Shown: positions 17,546 through 26,550, numbered from the stretch's first letter. The stretch is DNA of 64,000 bases from Natronococcus amylolyticus DSM 10524 (GCF_000337675.1 NZ_AOIB01000021.1:249632-313631), one strand, 5' to 3'. A program made the numbers and translations. The notes: generated by a model not told the origin, from the sequence alone.

Positions 17546-18027
17546 CACAGAACCCATTCACCGCCATGTTTACCGCACAGCGCACCGCCATCGAACAGAG
17601 CCAGCAGCTCACCCACGACGCCCTCGAGGCCCAGAAGACGTCCTTCGGCGCCTTCGTCGACGCCGTCGAGTCCTCGAGCTCGGCCGTCGAGACCAACGCC
17701 GAGTTCACCAAGAGCGCCGTCGCCGCCTACTTCGACGCCGTCGAGGCGTCGATGCCCGAGGACGGCGTCGACCTCGAGGAGTTCCGCTCGCAGTTCGAGG
17801 AGAACGTCGACGCGATGACCGACGCCCAGCAGGAGTCGATTTCGGCCGTCGCCGAGGCTCTCCACGAGTCCGAGGCCGCCTACGACGAGTTCTCCGCCAG
17901 CTACGCCGACGTCGTCGACACGAGCTTCGACGCCGTGCTCGAGGCCCACGAGCAGGCCGAGGAGAACGTGTCCGCCGTCACCGAGAACGTCGACTCCGTC
18001 GCCGAGGAGTTCGACGTTTCGGCGTAA
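17542..18027 (+). CDS. phaP: PHA granule phasin
   Basis: 161 aa, almost entirely predicted alpha-helix with heptad-like spacing of Val, Ala and Phe, very rich in Glu and Ala, no cysteine. It begins MTQNPFTAMFTAQRTAIEQS, resembling the haloarchaeal phasin PhaP, the structural protein that coats PHA granules and sets their size. ATG overlaps the phaR stop (ATGA), so the two are translationally coupled. A 42-bp gap separates it from phaE. Confidence 0.83.
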   Translation: MTQNPFTAMFTAQRTAIEQSQQLTHDALEAQKTSFGAFVDAVESSSSAVETNAEFTKSAVAAYFDAVEASMPEDGVDLEEFRSQFEENVDAMTDAQQESISAVAEALHESEAAYDEFSASYADVVDTSFDAVLEAHEQAEENVSAVTENVDSVAEEFDVSA

Positions 18028-18069
18028 CGACCATAGCCTTTTGTCCATACGATCCAATTTTCCCCTACA

Positions 18070-18615
18070 ATGACAGACACACCGCCACAGGCGCAGAACT
18101 GGAACGCGTTCGCCGAACAGTGGAACGAGCAGTTCCTCGAGGCGTTCGAGAACAACGTCGAAGCGCAGGCCCAATTCGTCGAGAGCTGGGCCGAAACCGT
18201 CGGCGAGATGAGCGACGACGCCGAACTCTCCGAGGGCGTCGAGGGCTACGCCCGCGCCTACGAGGCCTGGATGAACGCCTCCCAGCAGATGGTCGAGCGA
18301 GCGAACGACCAGCTCGAGGGCGAGGACGTCGAACTCGAGGAGTTCCGTGACGTCTGGCTCAACACGGCAAACGAGGCGTTCAAGGAGGTCATGTCGACGA
18401 CCGCCTTCGCGAAGATGACCGGCGAGACCGTCGGCGACGTGCTCGAACTCCAGCAGGAGGCCGACGAGGCCGCCGAGGAGACGCTGCACTCGCTCGGCTT
18501 CCCGACCGAGAGCGACGTCGTCGAGGTCGGCGACCGTCTCGTCGAACTCGAGCGCCGCCAGCACGCCGTCGAGGAGAAACTCGACCGCGTTCTCGAGCAC
18601 CTCGAGGAGCAATGA
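18070..18615 (+). CDS. phaE: Class III PHA synthase subunit PhaE
   Basis: 181 aa, acidic and helical. It starts [20 protein letters not shown] and ends in a coiled-coil ([20 protein letters not shown]). It matches haloarchaeal PhaE, the small non-catalytic subunit required by PhaC for polymerisation; haloarchaeal PhaE is much shorter than the roughly 350-aa bacterial form. The stop codon overlaps the phaC start (ATGA), the usual phaE-phaC coupling. Confidence 0.88.
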   Translation: MTDTPPQAQNWNAFAEQWNEQFLEAFENNVEAQAQFVESWAETVGEMSDDAELSEGVEGYARAYEAWMNASQQMVERANDQLEGEDVELEEFRDVWLNTANEAFKEVMSTTAFAKMTGETVGDVLELQQEADEAAEETLHSLGFPTESDVVEVGDRLVELERRQHAVEEKLDRVLEHLEEQ

Positions 18616-19997
18616 AGAATCCGTACGCGACCGCCCTGGAGATGCAACGCCAGGCCTGGGAGGGTGCCGCCGGCCTCGCCGAGAAGAGCCAGGTCGCACC
18701 CGACCGAACCGAGACCCTCGAGAACGTCGAGGTCGGTCAGACCCCGAGCGAGGTCGTCTACGAGGAGAACAAGCTCCAGTTGCTCCACTACGAGTCGAAG
18801 ACCGAGGAGCAACACGACATCCCGATCCTCATCGTCTACGCACTGATCAACAAGCCGTACATCCTCGACCTGCAGCCCGACCGCTCGGTCGTCCAGACGC
18901 TGCTCGAGGCCGGCTTCGACGTCTATCTGATCGACTGGGGCGAGCCCTCGAAGCTCGACCGAACGCTTGGGCTCGACGACTACGTCAACCGTTACATCGA
19001 CAACTGCGTCGACGAGGTCCGTGAGCGCTCGGGTCAGGACGCGATCAACGTACTGGGTTACTGCATGGGCGGGACGATGTCGGCGATGTACGCCGCCCGG
19101 CACCCCGAGAAGGTCGAGAACCTCGCGCTGATGGCCGCCGGCCTCTGCTTTGCGGGCGAGGGCGGCGTCCTCGAGCTGTGGGGTAGCGAGGACTACTACG
19201 ACCCCGAGACGGTCACCGAGACGTTCGACAACGTCCCCGCGGAGTTCCTGGACGTCGGATTCGCGCTGATGGATCCCGTCGCGAACAACGTGACGAAGTA
19301 CGTCCGGTTCTACGACAACATGGAGGACGCGGACTTCGTCGAGAACTTCGGCCGGATGGAGCGCTGGCTCGACGAGGGGATCGACGTCGCCGGCAAGGCC
19401 TACGAGGAGTTCATCCGCGACATCTACCAGGAGAACAAGCTCATCGGAAACGAACTCGAGCTTGGTGGCGAGGAAGTCGACGTCTCGAACATCGACATGC
19501 CCGTCCTGCAGATCGTCGCGGAGTACGACCACCTCATCCCGCCAGGAGCCTCGAAACCGTTCAACGAGGCCGTCGCCTCCGACGACACCGAGGTCATGGA
19601 GTTCGCGACCGGCCACATCGGGATGTCCGTCTCCTCCCGGAGCCACGCCGAACTCTGGCCCGACGTCTGCGACTGGTTCGAGGCCCGTTCGACGGTCGAG
19701 ACCGAGGCCGAGCCGGAGACCCCCGAGCCCGACGAGCCCGACGCCGCCCTCGCGGGCGACGTCGAGGGCGACGAGACCGGTCTCGACGAGTTCTCAGAGG
19801 AGGCCCTCGAGGAGACCGAGGTCGACGATCTCACCGAGATCGACGGCGTCGGCCAATCCTACGCGAACGACCTCGCCGCGGTCGGCATCACCAGCTTCGA
19901 GGAGCTGGCCGACGCCGACGCCGAGGAGCTCGCCGACGAGACCGAAATCGCCGTCGCCCGCCTCGAGGACTGGATCGACCAGGCCGGCGAGCGATAA
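18612..19997 (+). CDS. phaC: Class III polyhydroxyalkanoate synthase, catalytic subunit
   Basis: 461 aa. It polymerises (R)-3-hydroxyacyl-CoA into PHA at the granule surface. Alpha/beta-hydrolase fold with lipase-like box GYCMGG and a catalytic triad that can be assigned as Cys151, Asp306 ([10 protein letters not shown]) and His335 (FATGHIGMS). After about residue 355 comes an acidic linker rich in Glu and Pro, then a helix-hairpin-helix-like domain ([19 protein letters not shown] and [17 protein letters not shown]). A long C-terminal extension is characteristic of haloarchaeal PhaC. Last gene of phaRPEC; two hairpins follow the stop. Confidence 0.94.
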   Translation: MKNPYATALEMQRQAWEGAAGLAEKSQVAPDRTETLENVEVGQTPSEVVYEENKLQLLHYESKTEEQHDIPILIVYALINKPYILDLQPDRSVVQTLLEAGFDVYLIDWGEPSKLDRTLGLDDYVNRYIDNCVDEVRERSGQDAINVLGYCMGGTMSAMYAARHPEKVENLALMAAGLCFAGEGGVLELWGSEDYYDPETVTETFDNVPAEFLDVGFALMDPVANNVTKYVRFYDNMEDADFVENFGRMERWLDEGIDVAGKAYEEFIRDIYQENKLIGNELELGGEEVDVSNIDMPVLQIVAEYDHLIPPGASKPFNEAVASDDTEVMEFATGHIGMSVSSRSHAELWPDVCDWFEARSTVETEAEPETPEPDEPDAALAGDVEGDETGLDEFSEEALEETEVDDLTEIDGVGQSYANDLAAVGITSFEELADADAEELADETEIAVARLEDWIDQAGER

Positions 19998-20028
19998 CGT
20001 CCGCTGACGTTCCGGCGCAACCGCGCCG
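19996..20028 (+). terminator. Tandem hairpins after phaC
   Basis: Two perfect 6-bp stems with 4-nt loops in a row: AACGTC cgct GACGTT (19996-20011, overlapping the phaC stop codon) and CGGCGC aacc GCGCCG (20013-20028). A CTTTTATT tract follows about 30 nt later. Probably the 3' end of the phaRPEC transcript. Confidence 0.5.
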
Positions 20029-20136
20029 CTGCCCTCCCGGCTTCAAGTTGGACACGGCCGTCTTTTATTCACCGTAGTAAGGAGCGAAACCCAACAGGTC
20101 GTTATATAACAATCGGTGGTGCAGTGTAGAGTAACG

Positions 20137-20880
20137 ATGTCCATGGAGGGACGTACCTGTATCATCACAGGCTCGGCGCGCGGGATCGGGCGCGGAATCG
20201 CGGAACACCTCGGCGAGAAGGGTGCGAACGTCGTCATCAACTACCGGTCGTCGGAGGGGGCCGCCCACGAGGCCGTCGAGGCGATCGAGGATGCCGGCGG
20301 ACGAGCGATTACGGCCCAGGCCGACGTCTCGATCCCCGAAGAGGTAGAGCACATGCGCGACGTCTGCCACGAGGCGTTCGGGCCGGCCGACGTGCTCGTG
20401 AACAACGCCGGGATCACCGCCGACAAGCAGTTCACCGAGATGTCCCGCGCGGAGTGGGACCGAGTGATGGACGTCAATCTCGGCGGGATGTTCAACTGCA
20501 CCCAGACGTTCTACGACGACATCTGGAACGCAGAGGAGGGACGACTCATCAACATCTCGAGCGTCGTCGGCAAGCAGGGGAACTTCGGGCAGGCCAACTA
20601 CGCGACCGCGAAAAGCGGGATGTTCGGCTTCACTCGGACGATCGCCCTCGAGTTCGCCCAGGGCGGCTCGACGGCCAACTGCGTCGCGCCCGGCTTTACC
20701 CGGACCGACATGGTCGAGAGCGTTCCCGACCACGTCCTCGAGCGGATCATCTCGGGGATCCCCCTCGAGCGGCTGGCGGAGGTGGAGGACATCGCCGCCG
20801 TCGTTCGCTTCCTCGCGAGCGAGGAGTCCTCCTACATTACGGGCGAAGTGATCGACGTCAACGGCGGGATGGACCTGTAA
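20137..20880 (+). CDS. phaB: Acetoacetyl-CoA reductase (PhaB/FabG-type SDR)
   Basis: 247 aa classical short-chain dehydrogenase. It reduces acetoacetyl-CoA to (R)-3-hydroxybutyryl-CoA for PHA. Cofactor motif TGSARGIGRG (residues 11-20), NNAG (89-92), catalytic Ser near 141-142 and the YATAK motif with Tyr155 and Lys159. The start ATG at 20137 is chosen over an in-frame ATG at 20116 because a palindromic GTTATATAAC element lies about 31 nt before it. Placed 139 bp after phaC with its own promoter; a generic FabG role cannot be excluded from sequence alone. Confidence 0.85.
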   Translation: MSMEGRTCIITGSARGIGRGIAEHLGEKGANVVINYRSSEGAAHEAVEAIEDAGGRAITAQADVSIPEEVEHMRDVCHEAFGPADVLVNNAGITADKQFTEMSRAEWDRVMDVNLGGMFNCTQTFYDDIWNAEEGRLINISSVVGKQGNFGQANYATAKSGMFGFTRTIALEFAQGGSTANCVAPGFTRTDMVESVPDHVLERIISGIPLERLAEVEDIAAVVRFLASEESSYITGEVIDVNGGMDL

Positions 20881-20949
20881 ACACCGGCTCGCTCGCTTTT
20901 TGTCGCCGTCGATGCATCGATCCTCGAGTGGCGCCGCCGTTTACATTTT

Positions 20950-20985
20950 GTTTACGTTTCCGTTTGCGATTTCGTTTGCGTTTTC
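20950..20985. repeat. Hexamer array (six G-N4-C units)
   Basis: Six hexamers in perfect register: GTTTAC, GTTTCC, GTTTGC, GATTTC, GTTTGC, GTTTTC. One further GTTTAC lies at 20939-20944. The array sits between the convergent 3' ends of phaB and moaC and has no coding potential. The same 36-bp arrangement recurs at 43086, 46182 and 50747. Confidence 0.7.
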
Positions 20986-21063
20986 GAGCCTGTCTCGAGG
21001 CGGACGACGACTGATCGAATCGGGACCGCTCAAAAACGAACGCGACGGCGAACGCGAGCCCGC

Positions 21064-21603
21064 TCAGTCCGTTCGCTTCTCCTTTGCGAGGACCCGGACG
21101 TTCTCGATTCCCGTGTCGGGATACTGCCCCTCGTCGTCCTTCTCGACGGCCTTGACCATGTCCCAAACGACGTTGAGCCCCGTCGTGACGCCCTCGATGG
21201 CCTCCATCTCACAGCCCGTCTTTCCGGTGGTCTCGACGGCCACCTCGCACTCGACCCGGTCCTCGCCGAGTTCGAACGCGGTGTCGACGTTCGTGATCGG
21301 AATCTGGTGGCACATCGGAATCGTTTCCCAGGTGTGTTTGACGGCCTGGACGGCGCCGATCCGGGCCGTCGCGAGCACGTCGCCCTTGCCGATCTCGTCG
21401 TCGCGGATCGCCTCGATCGTCGAGGGCTGCAGGCGAATCTCGCCCGCGGCGACCGCCCGTCGTTCGCTGTCGGGTTTGTCGCCGACGTCGACCATCTGCA
21501 CCTCGCCCTCGTCGGTGGTGTGCGTGAGCTCCTCGGCGCCGGAATCGTCGCCGCTCCGCGGATCCGGGTTCGTACCCTCGGCGGGGGACGGATCGTCACT
21601 CAT
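21064..21603 (-). CDS. moaC: Cyclic pyranopterin monophosphate synthase
   Basis: 179 aa. MoaC converts the 3',8-cyclo-GTP product of MoaA to cyclic pyranopterin monophosphate in molybdenum-cofactor synthesis. The family core is intact: VDVGDKPDSERRAVAAGEI, TARIGAVQAVKHTWETIPMCHQIP, ITNVDTAFEL, TGKTGCEMEAIEGVTTGLNV and WDMVKAVEKD. The first 25 residues form an acidic haloarchaeal extension. ATG at 21603 overlaps the upstream nnr gene by 8 bp, so the two are co-transcribed. Confidence 0.93.
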   Translation of the reverse strand: MSDDPSPAEGTNPDPRSGDDSGAEELTHTTDEGEVQMVDVGDKPDSERRAVAAGEIRLQPSTIEAIRDDEIGKGDVLATARIGAVQAVKHTWETIPMCHQIPITNVDTAFELGEDRVECEVAVETTGKTGCEMEAIEGVTTGLNVVWDMVKAVEKDDEGQYPDTGIENVRVLAKEKRTD

Positions 21604-23023
21604 CGTCACCACCCCACAGCACCGCGGGAAGCTCCCCGAGCAGCTCCGACGCCAGGTAGCCGTGCTCGTGGCGCTCGGCGAGGCGTTCGCCGGCGAGCCC
21701 GTTGACCTGTGCACCTGCGGCCGCGGCGTCCATCGGCTCGGCGCCCTCGAGTAACGCGGCGACGATTCCGGCGAGCGTGTCGCCGGTGCCGCCGACCTTC
21801 ATGCCGACCGTCCCCGATCGACTGACCCGCGTTCGCTCGCCGTCGGTGATCACGTCGTTTTCGCCCTTCGCGAGGACGAGGTGGCCCAGCTCCGCGGCGA
21901 AGCTCTCGATCTCGTCGGCCACCGCGGCCAGGTCGTCGGTGTCGGGTCCGCCCATCCGCGCGAGTTCACCCCGGTTCGGCGTACAGACCAGCGTCGCGTC
22001 GGTCTCGATCTCCGGGACGACCTCGAGGGCGTCCGCGTCGACGACCGCCGTCCCCGAGTACGACGAGAGGAACCCCCGCGTGGCCTCGAGGGTCTCGTCG
22101 TCGGTGCCCAGGCCGGGACCGATGACGACGACGTTGTCGTACTCCTCGGCAGTCTCGAGGAGGTCCTCGGCCACGTCGGGCGTGAGGATCTCGTTCTCGT
22201 AGGGCTGGACGATGAGGTCCTCGGCGTACCCCTGAATCTCGCCGGCGACGGACTCGGGCGCGGCGACGAAGGCGAGTTCGGCGCCCGCCCGCAGCGCAGC
22301 CTGGGAAGCGAGGGCGGGCGCACCGGTGTAGGGACCGCCACCAATGACGTACGGTCGACCTTCGCGGCCGTCGGGCCGAGCGAGGGAGATGTCGCCGGGG
22401 CCGACGTCCCGTTCGGCAGCCGCGGGGATGCCGATGTCGGCGACCGCCAGTTCGGCCTCGAGCTCGGCGAGGCCGGGTTTCGTATCGTGGAAGGTGACGA
22501 CGCGATCCGCCTCGACGGCGTTGTCGGCGACCTCACCCCCGTCGGCGTCGAACCCCGAGGGGACGTCGACGGCGACGACGGTCGCGTCGGCCGCGTTGAT
22601 CGCCTCGGCTGCGGTCGCGGCGGGCTCGCGGAGGTCGCCGCTGATCCCTGTCCCGAGCATCGCGTCGACGACGACGTCGCAGTCGGGGAGATCGAATTCG
22701 CTCGAGTCCGTCACTTCCTGCGTGTCGTAGCCCGCGTTCTGCAGGGCGGTCCAGTTCTCGCGAGCGATGTCGGTGCCGATTCGGTCGGCGCGTCCGAGCA
22801 GGAGCGTGGTGACGTCGTACTTCTCCAGGAACCGAACGGCGACGAACGCGTCCCCGCCGTTGTTCCCGCGTCCGGCGACGACGGCGACGCTCGAGTCCGG
22901 CTCCGCGACCTCGCGGACGGCTCGCGCGACCGCGTTCCCGCTCGACTCCATCAGCTGCTTCTGCGAGACGCCAAGCGCTGCGGCGTTCTCGTCGACTGCG
23001 GCCATCCGTTCGCCCGTGATCAT
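21596..23023 (-). CDS. nnr: Bifunctional NAD(P)H-hydrate repair enzyme
   Basis: 475 aa with two domains. Residues 1-210 are the NAD(P)HX epimerase (YjeF_N: MESSGNAVARAVREV, GRGNNGGDAFVAVR, VVDAMLGTGISG). Residues 220-475 are the ADP-dependent NAD(P)H-hydrate dehydratase (YjeF_C: VIGGGPYTGAPALASQAAL, VVIGPGLGTDDET, CTPNRGELARMGG, GTVGMKVGGTGDTLAGIVAALL). Together they repair hydrated nicotinamide cofactors. The ATG at 23023 gives the natural N-terminus MITGERMAAVDENA; longer upstream frame is not conserved. First gene of an operon with moaC. Confidence 0.93.
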   Translation of the reverse strand: MITGERMAAVDENAAALGVSQKQLMESSGNAVARAVREVAEPDSSVAVVAGRGNNGGDAFVAVRFLEKYDVTTLLLGRADRIGTDIARENWTALQNAGYDTQEVTDSSEFDLPDCDVVVDAMLGTGISGDLREPAATAAEAINAADATVVAVDVPSGFDADGGEVADNAVEADRVVTFHDTKPGLAELEAELAVADIGIPAAAERDVGPGDISLARPDGREGRPYVIGGGPYTGAPALASQAALRAGAELAFVAAPESVAGEIQGYAEDLIVQPYENEILTPDVAEDLLETAEEYDNVVVIGPGLGTDDETLEATRGFLSSYSGTAVVDADALEVVPEIETDATLVCTPNRGELARMGGPDTDDLAAVADEIESFAAELGHLVLAKGENDVITDGERTRVSRSGTVGMKVGGTGDTLAGIVAALLEGAEPMDAAAAGAQVNGLAGERLAERHEHGYLASELLGELPAVLWGGDDE

Positions 23024-23098
23024 GGTCCTGGGTTCGAGAGGGTCACCGTTGAAGATTGCGGACGAAACGCTCAATCGGGTCGCGTCCCAACCCCGGCC

Positions 23099-23614
23099 GT
23101 GAACGTCTTCTGGCTCGACGAGGACCCCCGGCTCGCGGCACGGTACCACTGCGACGAGCACGTCAACAAGCTACTGCTCGAGGCCGCGCAGGTACTGTGT
23201 ACCGCGGCCCGTGAGAACGGCCGGGACGACGAGTTTCTCTACGCGGCGACCCACACCGGCCACCCTGTCACCGAGTGGGCGACGGAGTCGCGGGCGAACT
23301 GGCTTCGCCTGCGCGAACACGCCGAGGCGCTCAACGCGGAGTTCGTCGAGCGCTACGAGAAGGACGGCGACCACGCCAGCTGGGAAGTAATCGAGCGGAT
23401 CGACCCAGACGAGATCGAGTTTTCCACCGAGGAGCCGACGCCGCGCCCGCAGGCGATGCCCGACGAGTACAAACGGCCCGACGACCCCGTCGCGGCCTAC
23501 CGAGCGTACTACGCGGGCGAGAAGGCCGAGTGGGCCACCTGGGCACACACCGACGAACCGCCGTGGCTCGCCGACCTCCTCGACGAGGTCGACGCCCAGG
23601 CCGAGACACCGTAG
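23099..23614 (+). CDS. Conserved protein with LDEDP / HCDEHVNKLLLEAAQ motif
   Basis: 171 aa, starting at GTG 23099 and reading VNVFWLDEDPRLAARYHCDEH. The N-terminal block (LDEDP, then YHCDEHVNKLLLEAAQ) and the middle HTGHPVTEWATESRANWLRL resemble an uncharacterised family that I recall mainly from phages and their hosts; no catalytic function is assigned. Conserved His, Cys and Asp residues in HCDEH could bind metal or act catalytically. The start is taken where similarity begins; the 75-bp gap to divergent nnr holds both promoters. Stop is adjacent to the acyP stop. Confidence 0.65.
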   Translation: MNVFWLDEDPRLAARYHCDEHVNKLLLEAAQVLCTAARENGRDDEFLYAATHTGHPVTEWATESRANWLRLREHAEALNAEFVERYEKDGDHASWEVIERIDPDEIEFSTEEPTPRPQAMPDEYKRPDDPVAAYRAYYAGEKAEWATWAHTDEPPWLADLLDEVDAQAETP

Positions 23615-23893
23615 TCAGTACCGAATCTCGAACCCGTCCTCGCCCTGGGGCTCTCCGTACTCGACTTCGACCTCGTCGACGTCGGCCGCGGAACTGCCCT
23701 CCTGACAGAACTCGAGCATCGACTCGACTGCGCTCTCAGGACCCTCGAACGCCGCCTCGACGCGGCCGTCCTCGAGGTTTTTGACCCAGCCGTCGACGCC
23801 TTCCTTACGGGCCGTGTCGCGAGTCGTCGCGCGGTAGTAAACGCCCTGTACGTTTCCGGAAACGAAGACGTGTGCGCGGGTTCGATCCGTCAT
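23615..23893 (-). CDS. acyP: Acylphosphatase
   Basis: 92 aa, the standard acylphosphatase length. It hydrolyses carboxyl-phosphate bonds of small acyl phosphates. The signature VFVSGNVQGVYYRATTRDTA provides the phosphate-binding loop with catalytic Arg21, and GWVKNLEDGRVEAAFEG provides Asn39. ATG at 23893 gives MTDRTRAHVFV. Its TGA stop abuts the TAG of the convergent upstream gene with no spacer. Confidence 0.93.
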   Translation of the reverse strand: MTDRTRAHVFVSGNVQGVYYRATTRDTARKEGVDGWVKNLEDGRVEAAFEGPESAVESMLEFCQEGSSAADVDEVEVEYGEPQGEDGFEIRY

Positions 23894-23996
23894 ACGCGTG
23901 GCGTCGTCGGCGACCGGGAAAAATCCAGCCGTCCGACCCGTCGGCCCTCGACCCGAACCGATACCGAAAGAACCCTCGGGGGACAACGGACTGCAA

Positions 23997-24245
23997 ATGG
24001 GTCCCATCGAACGCTTCGAGGAGGAGTACCTCGACGTCTCGACGAGCCGCGCGACGATCCGGGAGCTACTCGAGCTGTTCGTCGGCGCCGTACTGTTCGT
24101 CCTCGTCGCCGGCGCGCTGACGTGGTACCTGCTGGGTGCGACGATCGCCACGTACGTCGCCGCGGGACTCGCGATCGTGTTCGCGATTACGATCGTTTCA
24201 CAGACGTACTGGGCGATTACCGGACGAAACGATTACCGCGAGTGA
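23997..24245 (+). CDS. Small two-helix membrane protein
   Basis: 82 aa beginning MGPIERFEEEYLDVSTSRAT. About 40 soluble acidic residues are followed by two transmembrane segments (LFVGAVLFVLVAGALTWYLL and TYVAAGLAIVFAITIVSQTY) and a short polar tail. No known domain. ATG at 23997 is preferred over an upstream in-frame ATG because the intervening stretch is proline- and arginine-rich and looks non-coding. Convergent with the OGG-type glycosylase gene, with only two bases between stops. Confidence 0.6.
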   Translation: MGPIERFEEEYLDVSTSRATIRELLELFVGAVLFVLVAGALTWYLLGATIATYVAAGLAIVFAITIVSQTYWAITGRNDYRE

Positions 24246-24247
24246 CA

Positions 24248-25129
24248 CTATTCTCGAGTTCGCAGGTGGTGAAAGACGTACGTCTGCGTGTAACCGGCGT
24301 ACTCGCCGCCGAACCGTTCGCGGAGCGCCCTCGAGGTTTCGTCGTAGGAGCCCCGGTCGCAGTCGGGGTAGTACTCCTCGATCGCGGTCCGAAGCCAGGT
24401 GTCGAGCGGCACGGCCTGGTCGAACTCGAGCGAAAAGAGGAGAACGCAGTCCGCGACCTTGTCACCGACGCCGACGAACCGTTTCAGCGACTCGCGGGCG
24501 GCCTCGTACGCGAGGTCTCGGGCCTCCTCGGGGTGTGCCTCGCCGTCGGCGACCATCTCCGCGGTGCGAACGACGTACGGCGCGCGATACCCCAGTCCCA
24601 GCTCGCGTAACTCATCCTCGGTCGCCGTCGCGAGCCGTTCCGGGGTCGGAAAGGCATGATAGGTCTCGCCGTCGAAGGCGATCGGCTCGCCGTACTCACG
24701 GGCCAGCGTCGACACCATTCCGTGGATGCGGCTCACCCGCATCTGGGCCGAGCAGATGAACGAAATTAGGGTGCCAAAGGAGGGGTCGTCGACGAGTCGT
24801 AGCCCCCGGTGGGCCTCGTAGGCCTCGTCTAACAGCGGATCGTCTGGTGCGGCTGCGACGATCGCCTCGAGGTCGTCCTCGAGACGCAACAGCCGCCGAA
24901 CGAGCGGGTCGGCGTCGATCGACGACTCCCACTCGAGGACGCCATCTCGACTCCGGACGCGGACAACGGCGCCGTCGACGACGGTGTAGTACCACTCGTC
25001 GGGCGCCGGCTCGCCGCCGTACATCTCGCCGTCGGTACGCCGCCAGAGGTAGGTCTGCCCGCTCTCGAGCGTGCGGTACAGATCGAGTCCGCCGGAGAGC
25101 TCCTCGAGTTCGATTTCGCCGGTCTCCAT
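24248..25129 (-). CDS. 8-oxoguanine DNA glycosylase, OGG1 type
   Basis: 293 aa. It would excise 8-oxoguanine and nick the DNA by beta-elimination. The helix-hairpin-helix-GPD motif is clear: KRFVGVGDKVADCVLLFSLE with the Schiff-base Lys224, then AVPLDTWLR with catalytic Asp243. The SGQTYLWRR segment at residues 23-31 matches the OGG1 N-terminal domain (the QxF/QxW strand), and FICSAQMRVSRIHGM is the conserved HhH helix. ATG at 25129 gives METGEIELEEL; the longer frame upstream is basic and overlaps the promoter of the next gene. Confidence 0.9.
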   Translation of the reverse strand: METGEIELEELSGGLDLYRTLESGQTYLWRRTDGEMYGGEPAPDEWYYTVVDGAVVRVRSRDGVLEWESSIDADPLVRRLLRLEDDLEAIVAAAPDDPLLDEAYEAHRGLRLVDDPSFGTLISFICSAQMRVSRIHGMVSTLAREYGEPIAFDGETYHAFPTPERLATATEDELRELGLGYRAPYVVRTAEMVADGEAHPEEARDLAYEAARESLKRFVGVGDKVADCVLLFSLEFDQAVPLDTWLRTAIEEYYPDCDRGSYDETSRALRERFGGEYAGYTQTYVFHHLRTRE

Positions 25130-25253
25130 CCGTCGGAGTCTTCGGGAGCGAGGGCTTGGGCCTTTCGGAGCGAAACCGGTCTCGACCGAGACCTGCACGG
25201 CGAATCGGCGGCCGGGGCGAACCTTGATACTGTAGGCGACAGTACGTTTTCGT

Positions 25254-25745
25254 ATGCACTGCAGGGTTGTCGTCGAGGCTGCCGTTCCGGTGTTCGACGT
25301 CGAGACGGAAGACGAGGCGATCCGTATCGCCATCTCGAAGACCGGCGAGATGTTGAACCCTGACCTGAACTACGTCGAGATCAACATGGGCGAGCGAACC
25401 TCCCCAGAGGGAGAGGAGCTCCCACCGGCGTTTATCGCAGCCGACGAGGCGCTGGTGGCACTCGAACTCGAGATGACCGTGTTCAACGTCGAACGCGAGG
25501 AACACGCCTCCCGGATCGCCCGCAAGGAGATCGGTCAGCGCCTCGAGAACATCCCGCTCGAGGTACTCGAGGTCGAGACGATCGAGGAGGACGACGACGA
25601 TGCCGACGACGAGGACTCGGAATCGGAGTCGACGGACTCGAACGAGGAGACGGAGACGGACGAAAGCGACGGCGACGGGAAAACGGACGAGGGCGACGAG
25701 GACGACGAGGAGATCCTGCCGGAGTTCGAGGACCTCGTCGAGTAA
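25254..25745 (+). CDS. UPF0212 / DUF555 family protein
   Basis: 163 aa. The first 118 residues match the archaeal DUF555 family (MHCRVVVEAAVPVFDVETED, EAIRIAISKTGEMLNPDLNYV, then EEHASRIARKEIGQRLENIP). The last 45 residues are a low-complexity Asp/Glu/Ser tail typical of halophile proteins and are probably disordered. Function unknown; the family is widespread in euryarchaea. Divergent from the glycosylase gene across a 124-bp gap. Confidence 0.85.
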   Translation: MHCRVVVEAAVPVFDVETEDEAIRIAISKTGEMLNPDLNYVEINMGERTSPEGEELPPAFIAADEALVALELEMTVFNVEREEHASRIARKEIGQRLENIPLEVLEVETIEEDDDDADDEDSESESTDSNEETETDESDGDGKTDEGDEDDEEILPEFEDLVE

Positions 25746-25852
25746 GCCGGTTTTCGATCGGTTCAGTCCGATTCAGGAGCCCGAACGGAGACGAAACGAT
25801 AAGAAACGGTCTCACCAGTAGCCGGTAACGATCGAAGGAGACGTCGTGACAA

Positions 25853-26089
25853 CTAGTCTGCAGTGGCGGCGACTGCTTCCTGCTCGTCCTCGCGCATGTT
25901 CGTGGTGATTCCGCCCGCAAGCGCAAATACAGCGGCCTTGTGGTCCGTTTTCGACTTGTGGATCGATGTCGGTCGAATACCGCGCGACTCGTACTCCTCG
26001 AGGTCGATCTGACAGTTCTCCCACTCCGCACACTGGTTGGATACCTCCGCAAGAAGTCCGTGAAGGTGAATGAGCTCCTGTTTCTTCAT
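25853..26089 (-). CDS. UPF0058 family protein
   Basis: 78 aa. It starts MKKQELIHLHGLLAEVSNQC, the nearly invariant N-terminus of the UPF0058 (COG1698-like) archaeal family, and continues with a helical acidic body (EWENCQIDLEEYESRGIRP, then SIHKSKTDHKAAVFALAGGI). Likely an all-helical soluble protein of unknown function. The ATG at 26089 is used; an alternative lies two codons upstream. A TATAA-type element at about 26117-26126 fits a leaderless start. Confidence 0.8.
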   Translation of the reverse strand: MKKQELIHLHGLLAEVSNQCAEWENCQIDLEEYESRGIRPTSIHKSKTDHKAAVFALAGGITTNMREDEQEAVAATAD

Positions 26090-26370
26090 AACCATCCATT
26101 CCTATCCGCTGCAGGGTTATATTATTATCTTGAGTCTCGTTAGCACGACCCTGGAGCCGAGTTCGGCGCGTATCACGCTCGAGAACGGATTCAACCACCG
26201 TAGAACCACCTGGAAACTCCCGGAAGGGACCGACTACAACATCACAATTCGCTCCGTAACCGGATATTTCTGTTCACTCTCGTAGAGGTATTTTGTTGAT
26301 TATTAAACTTTCATCTATTCGTGAACGTTCTGGCGAGGACGGACGGGAGAATTGAACCGATCGTCGCCGG

Positions 26371-26550
26371 TTAACCGAGCTGTTTCAACGTCTGAAGGTC
26401 ACGGTCGGTCCGGGTGAACTCCGCGGTCCGACGGGACGCGTGACAGTTCGGACAGTGGAACATCTCCGCAGGATCTGGGAGCTCGCCGGGGGACACCTGC
26501 CAGTCTTTGGCACACTCGGGACACAACAACTGAACGGTCGTTTCGTCCAT
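26371..26550 (-). CDS. 59-aa double-CPxC zinc ribbon protein
   Basis: Short gene read directly: ATG at 26550, TAA at 26371. MDETTVQLLCPECAKDWQ carries a first CPEC pair (Cys10, Cys13) and FHCPNCHASRR a second CPNC pair (Cys33, Cys36), together a four-Cys zinc ribbon. The rest is acidic. It lies directly downstream of tfb on the same strand (about 100 bp), so it may be read from the tfb transcript, although a weak TATA-like CTTTTCAT is about 28 nt upstream. Function unknown, resembling haloarchaeal zinc-finger micro-proteins. Confidence 0.7.
   Translation of the reverse strand: MDETTVQLLCPECAKDWQVSPGELPDPAEMFHCPNCHASRRTAEFTRTDRDLQTLKQLG

Noticed and set aside
23848..23880. GTTTCC GGAAAC GAAGAC run resembling the hexamer arrays
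   Set aside because: It lies inside the acylphosphatase coding sequence and its units are explained by codons; not counted among the intergenic arrays.
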